DNA of 6,729 bases from Planctomycetaceae bacterium (GTDB taxonomy: Bacteria > Planctomycetota > Planctomycetia > Pirellulales > Thermoguttaceae): assembly GCA_031266315.1 (NCBI GenBank), contig JAISBG010000737.1, positions 1-6,729 on the forward strand, written 5' to 3'. Shown piece after piece: positions 1-5,797 of this stretch. A model generated the notes under the pieces. The model saw nothing but the letters and a program-made list of their open reading frames with translations. It was not told where the DNA came from and searched no databases. A program made the translations under genes and the position numbers. How positions within the stretch are numbered: position 1 is the stretch's first letter; every line of letters begins with the position of its first letter.

Positions 1-48
1 GAGTATTCGGAACTTTTTTCAAAAAAATTCATAGGGACTTGGAACTTG

Positions 49-90
49 TTTTATCTATCTTGCCTATAATTTTATCTATAGCACCTATTA
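49..90. repeat. Imperfect 21-bp tandem repeat, two units
   Basis: Units 49-69 and 70-90 both begin with TTTTATCTAT and share CCTAT near their ends, about 16 of 21 positions identical. The first unit ends in a TATAAT-like hexamer (65-70), which could be a rightward -10 box, but no well-spaced -35 box is visible. The region is AT-rich, so chance similarity is possible. Confidence 0.4.
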
Positions 91-117
91 TGTCAAAAAG
101 ATGTGTAGATACTTTTG

Positions 118-283
118 GCATCTTACGCGACGCTCCCTAACGGGAGCCACGTAACTTTAAGATGCTACAATAATTTTCTACACGGAAAATCCGTTAGTCT
201 TGTAGAAAATTACAGTTCGCCGAAGCGATTTGATAACTGTTGACGTACTCGAATTTTTTAACACCCGAATAAAAATTCGGGTG
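118..283. other. Cluster of four stem-loops, three with nested inner hairpins; possible structured RNA
   Basis: Four inverted repeats follow one another. Stem 1 pairs GCATCTTA (118-125) with TAAGATGC (158-165) and encloses GCTCCC/GGGAGC (132-137/142-147). An alternative inner pairing is TTACG with CGTAA (123-127/150-154). Stem 2 is a perfect 12-bp pair, 171-182 with 201-212, enclosing CGG/CCG (183-185/191-193). Stem 3 pairs ACAGTT (212-217) with AACTGT (235-240) around TCGC-CGAA-GCGA (217-228). Stem 4 pairs CACCCGAAT (262-270) with ATTCGGGTG (275-283) over an AAAA loop. Stems 1 to 3 are almost contiguous, as in a multi-helix RNA or a recombination site. The promoter at 355-383 would transcribe it leftward. 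I recognise no known RNA family and see no U-tract terminator at the left end, so its extent and function are open. Confidence 0.5.
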
Positions 284-354
284 ACTTATTCTTTCAAAAC
301 GGAAAAATATCTCCAAATGTTAAAAATTAAAAATAAAAATCAATTAGGGTAGTC

Positions 355-383
355 ATTTTACGTAATAGTTCAAAAGGTGTCAA
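355..383 (-). promoter_or_regulatory. Predicted sigma70-type promoter, leftward
   Basis: On the minus strand TTGACA (383-378) is separated by exactly 17 bases from TAAAAT (360-355). That is a perfect -35 box and a 5/6 -10 box at optimal spacing. Transcription would begin near 347-349 and run left through the stem-loop cluster. The only ATG just downstream opens a nine-codon frame, so a coding product is unlikely within the window. The target is either a structured RNA or something beyond the left edge. Confidence 0.55.
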
Positions 384-390
384 GCCCTCA

Positions 391-408
391 CAGGAAAATT
401 TTTTCCTG
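391..408. other. Short perfect palindrome (hairpin)
   Basis: CAGGAAAA (391-398) pairs with TTTTCCTG (401-408), leaving only two bases between them, so a real hairpin would open a few A-T pairs. It lies downstream of proA and just upstream of the leftward promoter at 355-383. No T-tract follows on the minus strand, so it is a poor intrinsic terminator for proA. It could be a protein-binding palindrome. Confidence 0.35.
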
Positions 409-528
409 TTTGCGGGAAATCACATCGTCAATTACCCAACTGGCGCGGCACTTCAACGAAACTTTTGATGAATTGCCCACTTCTTTTCGCATATTCGTGT
501 TAAAAATTTAAACGCGGAATACGATAAA

Positions 529-1785
529 TCATTCACGAATTTGACCATTGCCGTAAACGATATATTTGTACGTTGTCAGTTCTTTAATACCGCAAGGACC
601 ACGTGCGTGGAATTTGTCCGTACTGATTCCGATTTCCGCTCCCAATCCGAATTGACCGCCGTCGTTGAATCGGGTACTGGTGTTAACCATCACAGCGGAA
701 CTGTCAATCCGAGTCGTAAATTCACGCGCCGAATTGATGTCCTTCGTAATAATTGCTTCCGTATGACCGTCACTGTAACAGTTAATATGATCAATCGCTT
801 CATTAAGTGATTCGACAATTTTAATAGAAATCACGGGACCATGAAATTCCGTTTTGAAATCAATTTCTGTTGCCCGAATTGCTTCCGGAAAAAGCGAACA
901 TGTTTTCGGGCAACCGCGTAATTCAATATTTCGTTGCAATAACGCATTTGCCAATCGTGGCAATAACGAAACAGCAACCGCCTGATGAATTACCAGCGAT
1001 TCCGCCGCGTTGCAAACTCCCATCCGCTGGCACTTTGAATTGACAAGTACTTTTTCCGCAATATCCGGATCAGCAAATTGATCAATATAAACGTGACAAT
1101 TACCCGCAAAATGTTTAATGACCGGCATTGCGGCTTCGGCGGTGACGTGGCGAATAAGACTTTCACCGCCTCGCGGAATCGTAACAGTAATCTTGTCCGC
1201 CATTTTGAGAAATTCGCCCACCGCGTTACGGTCTGTGGTTTGAACCAGTTGCACGGCATCTTTCGGCAATCCGGTCTCTTCGGCTGCCTGTGACAAAATT
1301 TCCGCCAAAACCATGTTGGAATGAATCGCTTCTTTACCACCACGCAAAATCACGGCGTTCCCGCTTTTGATACAAATTGCCGCTGCATCGGGTGTAACAT
1401 TAGGTCGCGATTCATAAATGAAAAAAACAACTCCAAGCGGAACACGAACTTTTTGAACTTCAATACCATTCGGACGAATTGTTGATTCGATAATATTTCC
1501 AACCGGATCAGGAAACATCGCAATTTCACGTAACGCTGTAACAATTTCGCCAATCCGTTTGGAATTGAGCAAAAGCCGATCCGTTTCCGCCGGCGTTAAA
1601 CCAAAATCAGGTGCGGCGGTAATATCCTTTTGATTTTCGGACAAAATTGATTCGTTTTTTTCTTCGATCAACTGTGCGGTACGTTCCAGCCAAGCGTTTT
1701 TTTGCGCTCCGCTGACTCCCGGCATTAAAAGCGACGCCGCTTTAGCACGAACCGCCATGTCAAAACAATATTCTGAAATGTTCAT
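529..1785 (-). CDS. proA: Glutamate-5-semialdehyde dehydrogenase (gamma-glutamyl phosphate reductase)
   Basis: This is the second enzyme of proline synthesis from glutamate. It reduces gamma-glutamyl phosphate with NADPH to glutamate-5-semialdehyde in the cytoplasm. The 418 residues match the family length (E. coli ProA is 417) and similarity runs end to end. Visible landmarks are VPLGVVFFIYESRPNVTPD (about 115-133), SGNAVILRGGKE (141-152), IPRGGESLI (203-211) and the catalytic cysteine in GVCNAAES (Cys258). The family signature lies in EAIDHINCYSDGHTEAI (329-345), and the C-terminus has NTSTRFNDGGQFGLGAEIGIST (368-389) and HARGP (393-397). The ATG at 1785 gives the expected N-terminus. It has no Shine-Dalgarno sequence, and a 10-bp palindrome TGATTAATCA (1789-1798) lies 3 bases upstream. 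No proB is adjacent, so this is a solitary gene. No key residue is missing. Confidence 0.97.
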   Translation of the reverse strand: MNISEYCFDMAVRAKAASLLMPGVSGAQKNAWLERTAQLIEEKNESILSENQKDITAAPDFGLTPAETDRLLLNSKRIGEIVTALREIAMFPDPVGNIIESTIRPNGIEVQKVRVPLGVVFFIYESRPNVTPDAAAICIKSGNAVILRGGKEAIHSNMVLAEILSQAAEETGLPKDAVQLVQTTDRNAVGEFLKMADKITVTIPRGGESLIRHVTAEAAMPVIKHFAGNCHVYIDQFADPDIAEKVLVNSKCQRMGVCNAAESLVIHQAVAVSLLPRLANALLQRNIELRGCPKTCSLFPEAIRATEIDFKTEFHGPVISIKIVESLNEAIDHINCYSDGHTEAIITKDINSAREFTTRIDSSAVMVNTSTRFNDGGQFGLGAEIGISTDKFHARGPCGIKELTTYKYIVYGNGQIRE

Positions 1786-1810
1786 AACTGATTAATCAAT
1801 AGGCAACATC

Positions 1811-1912
1811 TAAAAACCTTGAGCAAAGATTATTTTTTGACAAGATAGACACGACTTACTGGATTTTATTTGATTTTTTATCATGTAAATCCTGTCAAAA
1901 AATAGGTTTTTA
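1811..1912. repeat. Long interrupted inverted repeat upstream of proA
   Basis: A perfect 12-bp pair, TATTTTTTGACA (1831-1842) with TGTCAAAAAATA (1893-1904), is extended outward by TAAAAACC (1811-1818) with GGTTTTTA (1905-1912). A 12-base one-sided bulge (1819-1830) separates the two parts. Inside, GGATTTTA and GTAAATCC (from 1861 and up to 1892) can also pair. It fills the gap between the start of proA and the end of the next gene. Each arm contains a TTGACA, one per strand, but neither has a convincing -10 box at 16-18 bases. It may be a regulatory palindrome, or a terminator-like structure for the upstream gene with proA's promoter inside. Confidence 0.55.
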
Positions 1913-1952
1913 AAAGTCGCTAATAGTTAATGGAAAATTGGAAAATAAATAA

Positions 1953-3035
1953 TTATTCCTTGATTTCGAGGTTATCGATCCAGAGTGTAACACCATTTCC
2001 GGTTGGTTGAGAGTAGAGTTCGATATTTTTTACGTGTGTTCGGGAACCGAAAATACCATGATCAATCCGTTTCCATATTTCGTTACCGGAAAGCGGTATT
2101 TGAATCGGAACCCAATCGGATTTCGCATGTTCTAATATTGAAACGAATTTTTCCCTGTCTGCCGGAACAAATTCGATAAACCCGCTTTCCGTAACAAGCC
2201 GTAAACTGAACTTCGATAAAATCAATACTTTATCAACACCTTCCGGCTTAACCGGTTTGAAACCGGCGTTTACCTTGTCGGGAACAAACAACGAAAAATG
2301 AATCTCACGAAGTTTTCCGGCGTCAAAATCCGCCAACCCTTGCGAGGGCCACACAAGCCGAAATTCCGCATTGCTTTCCGAGTGAATCCGCAATGTTTGA
2401 TTATGTGTCAGCGAATCTTTGGGTTTATCGTCCGTTCCCAATGCGTCGGCAATATCGTCAAGAGTTTTTTTGGTTTTCTCTCCCACAACTGGCGGATTCT
2501 TATCCAGTGAAATCTGAATTTGCCCATCGTTTGCTGTTTGAGCGGTAAATAATGTAAGCGAATTTTCGTCAATTTTCCAATTTGCCGCGGTGTATTTTGT
2601 TACTTCCTTTTCGAATGTTTCATTTTCTTCTTCGTCATCGCCTTCATTAGTTTCGTCATAGAGTTCCGACTGATTAGCGTGGTGTGACAGTTCGGAGCGG
2701 AATAACACGCTTCCTGCCAAAAAACCGACAAAAAAAGAACTACAGGCTCCAAGTAAAACAAGAACAATTGTCAAAATACAAGAACTTCCTTTTTGATAGG
2801 GACCTGTCGCCCAACCGGAAACAATCGGAGATTGTTCATTTTTCACACCGTCCGGAACCGGTATTGTTCCCCATTGTTCGGTTTGCTCGGTTAATTCGAT
2901 CTGTTCGGTTGGTTCGATTTGCTCCTGATTCGGAATGATCAGAGCGTTTCCACATTGATTACACCGGACTTCGCGACCCGCAAGCCGATCAGGTAATTGG
3001 TATTTCTTTCCACAGGAACAATTAAAAGTAATCAT
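1953..3035 (-). CDS. Zinc-ribbon, single-pass membrane protein with probable beta-sandwich ectodomain
   Basis: I recognise no specific function. I take the ATG at 3035 (360 residues) because it places the family-typical MITFNCSCGKKYQLP at the N-terminus. The in-frame ATG at 3074 would add 13 unrelated residues. Residues 1-35 form a compact zinc ribbon with Cys6, Cys8, Cys25 and Cys28 (CxC-x16-CxxC), a module frequent at the start of planctomycete membrane proteins. Residues 38-54 are a low-complexity Glu-Gln-Thr repeat, with matching short DNA repeats at 2874-2924. One transmembrane helix spans about 86-112, followed by an acidic stretch (about 126-143). The rest, about 145-360, is rich in predicted strands and ends with LWIDNLEIKE, as in carbohydrate-binding-like jelly-roll domains, so ligand binding outside the membrane is inferred. 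The ribbon would face the cytoplasm if the charged segments follow the usual topology. It is monocistronic by spacing. Confidence 0.8.
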   Translation of the reverse strand: MITFNCSCGKKYQLPDRLAGREVRCNQCGNALIIPNQEQIEPTEQIELTEQTEQWGTIPVPDGVKNEQSPIVSGWATGPYQKGSSCILTIVLVLLGACSSFFVGFLAGSVLFRSELSHHANQSELYDETNEGDDEEENETFEKEVTKYTAANWKIDENSLTLFTAQTANDGQIQISLDKNPPVVGEKTKKTLDDIADALGTDDKPKDSLTHNQTLRIHSESNAEFRLVWPSQGLADFDAGKLREIHFSLFVPDKVNAGFKPVKPEGVDKVLILSKFSLRLVTESGFIEFVPADREKFVSILEHAKSDWVPIQIPLSGNEIWKRIDHGIFGSRTHVKNIELYSQPTGNGVTLWIDNLEIKE

Positions 3036-3201
3036 AGGTGTTGAGCGTAAACAAATTGGTCTGCCCCGTAACATAAAGCGTATCGCCTTACCGATTACGA
3101 ATCGACATCAACCGCCGGAATTATCGGACAAAATAAAGTATTGAAACGAAATCGTTCCAACCGTTACCGAAACTAAAACAATGTTATTTTACCTCTTTGG
3201 C

Positions 3202-3226
3202 AAAAAAATTCAACCGAAAAGTTCGG
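3202..3226 (-). terminator. Weak intrinsic terminator candidate, leftward
   Basis: Read on the minus strand, CCGAA-CTT-TTCGG (3226-3214) forms a 5-bp stem with a 3-base loop. After five bases (TTGAA) comes a run of seven T (3208-3202). The stem is short and the spacer long, so efficiency would be modest. It is the first T-tract hairpin downstream of the oxidoreductase gene, about 245 bases after its stop, with the hairpin-array repeat in between. Confidence 0.35.
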
Positions 3227-3240
3227 CAGTAAGATTACAA

Positions 3241-3430
3241 TTTTTTTCCTCGCCCCTTTAGGGGCAACGCATATTAACCCACCGCAACGCGGTGGGTAAC
3301 AGTTTCTCCGCAACAATCAATGCAAAACGGATTGGCATTGCCCTTTCAGGGCGAAATTGACGGGGAGGATTTAACCCACCGCGTTGCGGTGGGTTGTTAC
3401 GCATTGCCCCTTGCGGGGCGAAGGAAAAAA
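3241..3430. repeat. Hairpin-array repeat, MITE- or REP-like
   Basis: Five GC-rich hairpins lie in a row: GCCCC/GGGGC (3252-3265), ACCCACCGC/GCGGTGGGT (3277-3297), GCCCT/AGGGC (3340-3352), ACCCACCGC/GCGGTGGGT (3374-3394) and GCCCC/GGGGC (3406-3419). The two-hairpin block at the left (about 3250-3300) reappears inverted at the right (about 3371-3420). The outer ends are also complementary: T7-CCT at the left and AGG-A6 at the right. The whole is therefore one palindromic unit of about 190 bp. No target duplication is obvious. It lies between the oxidoreductase stop and the terminator candidate, so it would be part of that mRNA's 3' end. A 77-codon frame across it is judged an artefact. Confidence 0.75.
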
Positions 3431-3471
3431 TCGCAATCCTACTCAACTGAATAGTTCGGTTTTCCAATATT

Positions 3472-4923
3472 TCAGACATTTTCGGGAACAAGATAAGGTT
3501 TCCGATAATTTCTTGTCAATAATTCATCGGCGGCGGGATTGCCGACGAATTTTTCTTTGACCGAATCGAAGGTCAGTTTTTGTCCCAAAATAAATTGAGG
3601 ATCAGTCAAATCCGGTAACGCATCGGTTGTGTTTTTTATGACATTGCTCAACGCTTTCTGAACAATCGGATCGTTACCGAATGCGGACTTAATCGAATCA
3701 AGTGATGCGGTTTCGCCAAGCCGATAGGAAATATTGCCAAGATGACAGTGGGCAGCGGAAAAATGGGCTTCGGAAATATCAGCCCGAAGTTGACTTCGAT
3801 CACGATTCCGTACACATTGGACGAAGTTGGTAAACACACTTCCTTCGGGTTTTTCGTACACAGCTTCGAGTTTCACTTTTTCTTTTGCCGAATCGTAAGG
3901 AAAAAATTCCGAACCGCGAATCATTCCCTGATCGGTGTACAATTCGACTTCGACAATCGGTTCCCAATCGGTTTTGGGTTTAACGAGACCGCGTGTTTCA
4001 AAAAGTAATTTTACATTACCGTAATCGTAAAGGCAAAGTTGTTGATTGGGAGTTTGCCCTTGATCTTTGAACCCTTTTTCCGGTTCATTGACATATCGTT
4101 CGCCGAAAGCGATAACACTTTGGGGCAATGTCTGTTCGGTCATCCAACGGCAAACATCAATTTCGTGAACGCCCTGATTACCAATGTCGCCGCAACCGGT
4201 ATCCCAGAACCAATGCCAATTGTAATGGACTAAATTCCGATGAAACGGTTGAAGCGGTGCCGGACCGAGCCAAATATCCCAATTCAATGTTTCCGGCGGA
4301 GTTTCTTCGGGTTTGAAACCAATTGACCAACGCGGTTTGCAACAATAACCTTTCGCAATTTTCAGAGTTCCATATTTGCCGCTTTTAAGAGCTGCCAGAT
4401 TGAGAAATCGTTGAGCGGAGGAGCGTTGTTGGGTACCGTGCTGAACAATCCGTTTATATTTTTCCGCAGCCTCCACACATTTTCGACCTTCAAAAATATT
4501 ATGGGAACACGGTTTTTCGACGTAAACATCTTTTCCCGCCTGACACGCCCAAATGGTAAAGAGTGAATGGGTATGATTACAAGTGGCAATTGAAATAGCG
4601 TCGAGATTTTTGTCGTCCAAAGCCTTTCGGATATCCTGTACACAAATTGGTTTGTTACCGTAATCCCGTTCGACTTTTGCGGCGATGGGACCATGTAATT
4701 TACTATCGACATCAATTAGGAATGTAACTTCGGCGTCTTTCATGGAGCCGAACTCTTTGATATGACTTTGCCCGCGTCCGTTGACGCCGACAACGCCAAC
4801 ACGTAAACGTTCATTGGCACCAAGAACCTGACCGGATGATTGAGTTCCTGAAATTGTGAATGTCGAAGCCATTCCGAGAACAGCCATTGATTTTTTGACA
4901 AAAGATCGGCGAGTGAGTGTCAT
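3472..4923 (-). CDS. Gfo/Idh/MocA-family oxidoreductase with Tat signal
   Basis: This is a probable NAD(P)-dependent sugar or sugar-derivative oxidoreductase acting outside the cytoplasmic membrane after folded export. The 483 residues begin with a twin-arginine signal: TRRSFVKK (4-11), then a hydrophobic stretch MAVLGMASTFTI (13-24). The Rossmann fold starts at RVGVVGVNGRG (41-51, glycine-rich loop), with Asp71 at the end of the second strand. The family's VEKP (135-138, catalytic-type lysine 137) follows, then GTQQRS (163-168). The substrate-domain core is WFWDTGCGDIGNQGVHEID (238-256), the pattern of large planctomycete and Bacteroidota paralogue groups. The C-terminal part (about 365-415) is also family-like. 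Substrate cannot be read from sequence. The start at 4923 places the Tat motif at the N-terminus. No Shine-Dalgarno sequence is visible, and the leader is interrupted by a palindromic element 32 bases upstream. Confidence 0.92.
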   Translation of the reverse strand: MTLTRRSFVKKSMAVLGMASTFTISGTQSSGQVLGANERLRVGVVGVNGRGQSHIKEFGSMKDAEVTFLIDVDSKLHGPIAAKVERDYGNKPICVQDIRKALDDKNLDAISIATCNHTHSLFTIWACQAGKDVYVEKPCSHNIFEGRKCVEAAEKYKRIVQHGTQQRSSAQRFLNLAALKSGKYGTLKIAKGYCCKPRWSIGFKPEETPPETLNWDIWLGPAPLQPFHRNLVHYNWHWFWDTGCGDIGNQGVHEIDVCRWMTEQTLPQSVIAFGERYVNEPEKGFKDQGQTPNQQLCLYDYGNVKLLFETRGLVKPKTDWEPIVEVELYTDQGMIRGSEFFPYDSAKEKVKLEAVYEKPEGSVFTNFVQCVRNRDRSQLRADISEAHFSAAHCHLGNISYRLGETASLDSIKSAFGNDPIVQKALSNVIKNTTDALPDLTDPQFILGQKLTFDSVKEKFVGNPAADELLTRNYRKPYLVPENV

Positions 4924-4927
4924 AATT

Positions 4928-4955
4928 AAAATTTTTGTAAATGAATTAAAAATTT
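4928..4955. repeat. Left copy of 28-bp direct repeat (putative target duplication)
   Basis: These 28 bases, starting AAAATTTTTGTAAATG, abut the left end of the palindromic element. They match 5241-5268 at 27 of 28 positions, with an unbroken run of 24. On the minus strand this copy is the last part of the oxidoreductase leader, ending 5 bases before the gene's first base. Confidence 0.8.
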
Positions 4956-5240
4956 CTGATTCTACCGGATTAGGTGTTTTCCACCGGAATAGTCAAATTG
5001 GTAATCAGTAAGGTAGGTGACCTTTTGCTAAAAGGTCACGTCGGCGTACTCGCCGACAGTGAATTAGATTAACAATAGCCAATTGAGTTGCCTTCCGTTT
5101 TGGAATGCAAGTTACCAACCGTCAACAGGGGCAAGTCGGCTATCGCCGACGCGACCTTTCAGCGAAAGGTCGCCCACCTACCTGATGATTACCTATTATT
5201 TGACGATTCCAGTGGGAAACACCTAATCCGGTAGAATCAG
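4956..5240. mobile_element. Palindromic non-autonomous element, intact copy (A)
   Basis: The 285-bp element has long imperfect terminal inverted repeats. The outermost 24 bases, beginning CTGATTCTACCGGATTAGGT, are perfectly inverted at 5217-5240, and similarity continues inward to about 100 bases per side. Each arm ends in a pair of adjacent hairpins: GTGACCTTTT/AAAAGGTCAC (5017-5039) next to GTCGGCG/CGCCGAC (5040-5057), and GTCGGC/GCCGAC (5135-5150) next to GCGACCTTTC/GAAAGGTCGC (5151-5173). A non-palindromic core (about 5058-5134) gives it direction. It contains no reading frame of note, so it would need a transposase from elsewhere. Flanking 28-bp direct repeats mark it as an insertion. 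MITE-like is my best label. A REP/BIME-like origin is the alternative. Confidence 0.8.
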
Positions 5241-5268
5241 AAAATTTTTGTAAATGAATTAAAAGTTT
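5241..5268. repeat. Right copy of 28-bp direct repeat (putative target duplication)
   Basis: It matches 4928-4955 except for one base (G at 5265 where the left copy has A). It begins directly after the terminal GAATCAG of the element. The near identity argues that the insertion is fairly recent. Confidence 0.8.
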
Positions 5269-5358
5269 TACAAATTAAGTTTCCAGATTTAACGAAACAA
5301 TCAACTTTAGGCTCAAACCTGATTCTCTCGTTACAGTCTTTCAAACAACGATCTTTAT

Positions 5359-5388
5359 AGTATAACATCATTCAACTCCATGTTTCAA
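5359..5388 (-). promoter_or_regulatory. Predicted sigma70-type promoter for the oxidoreductase gene
   Basis: On the minus strand TTGAAA (5388-5383) is followed after 18 bases by TATACT (5364-5359). Each box matches the consensus at 5 of 6 positions. Transcription would start near 5352 and run left through the right direct repeat, the whole palindromic element and the left direct repeat into the oxidoreductase. The leader would be about 430 bases, or about 116 without the insertion. No other gene lies in this direction. Confidence 0.5.
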
Positions 5389-5426
5389 GATAACAGATTA
5401 AAAAAAATCGTAATTTTCGTTAAAAG

Positions 5427-5689
5427 TAGGCAATCATCAGGAGAGCAACCTTTTGTAGGTAGGCGACCTTTCGCTATTTGCTAAAGGGTCGCGTCGGCGA
5501 TAGCCGACTTGCCCCTGTTGACGGCTGGTAACTTGATTCCAAAACGGAAGGCAACTCAATTTGCTATTGTTAATCTAATTCACTGTCGGCGAGTACGCCG
5601 ACGCGACCTTTTAGCAAAAGGTCGCCTACCTACCTGATAATTACCAATTTGACCATTCCGATGGAAAACACCTAATCCGGTAGAATCAG
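5427..5689. mobile_element. Palindromic non-autonomous element, truncated inverted copy (B)
   Basis: This is a second copy of the element at 4956-5240, in opposite orientation. It aligns along the core and the right-hand arm to the same terminal GAATCAG (5683-5689). The left end lacks the outer ~40 bases: similarity starts at TAGGCAATCATCAGG (5427). There is also a ~14-base local insertion or duplication near 5441-5460, and a longer loop in the first hairpin (GCGACC 5463-5468 with GGTCGC 5487-5492). The other hairpins are kept: GTCGGC/GCCGAC (5493-5508), GTCGGCG/CGCCGAC (5585-5602) and GCGACCTTTT/AAAAGGTCGC (5603-5625). No clean flanking duplication remains. It is an older copy by these signs. 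Confidence 0.75.
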
Positions 5690-5733
5690 GAATTTTTCAT
5701 AAACGGTTACTTGAAAACTATTTCAAAGAACTC

Positions 5734-5762
5734 TTGCTATTTTTTTGAGAATTTGTTAAAAT
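5734..5762 (+). promoter_or_regulatory. Predicted promoter for the rightward secreted-protein gene
   Basis: TTGCTA (5734-5739) and TAAAAT (5757-5762) are 17 bases apart, matching the consensus at 4/6 and 5/6. The start would be near 5769, about 29 bases before the ATG at 5798. It lies just right of element copy B and overlaps the inverted repeat at 5753-5773. Confidence 0.45.
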
Positions 5763-5773
5763 TTGTTTAACAA
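5753..5773. promoter_or_regulatory. Operator-like inverted repeat over the -10 box
   Basis: TTGTTAAA (5753-5760) and TTTAACAA (5766-5773) form a perfect 8-bp inverted repeat with a 5-base centre. They cover the -10 box and expected start site of the predicted promoter. This position suits a repressor site, but the AT-rich composition makes chance possible. Confidence 0.35.
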
Positions 5774-5797
5774 TTGCGAGTCAGAAATTTTCGGTAT

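Larger units (their letters stand above)
1..528. other. Gene-poor left intergenic region
   Basis: No open reading frame here has a credible start and protein-like content. The stretch contains an imperfect 21-bp tandem repeat, a series of stem-loops (118-283), a leftward promoter (355-383) and a short perfect palindrome (391-408). These are listed separately. The space between the proA stop and position 409 shows nothing clear beyond an AT-rich stretch around 500-512. I see no tRNA, rRNA or recognisable riboswitch. Confidence 0.6.

Noticed and set aside
262..283. Intrinsic terminator
   Set aside because: The 9-bp stem is good, but no T-tract follows on either strand.
377..511. 44-codon plus-strand frame from GTG, ending in a plausible-looking helix (ITQLARHFNETFDELP)
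   Set aside because: It has no ribosome site or ATG, overlaps the leftward promoter and a palindrome, and has no recognised homologue. It could be a gene fragment but is not supportable.
541..810. 89-codon plus-strand frame within proA
   Set aside because: It is antisense to a full-length, motif-complete proA and is explained as a shadow.
3241..3430. CRISPR array
   Set aside because: The repeated units are hairpins in inverted orientation with irregular spacing. There are no direct repeats with regular unique spacers.
3258..3491. 77-codon minus-strand frame covering the hairpin array
   Set aside because: Most of it is a translation of the GC hairpins (Pro/Arg-rich), and it overlaps the end of the oxidoreductase gene. 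It has no protein-like features.
5406..5703. Degenerate target duplication around element copy B (TAATTTTCGTTAAA versus GAATTTTTCATAAA)
   Set aside because: Similarity needs a gap and several mismatches in AT-rich DNA, and the left end of copy B is missing.
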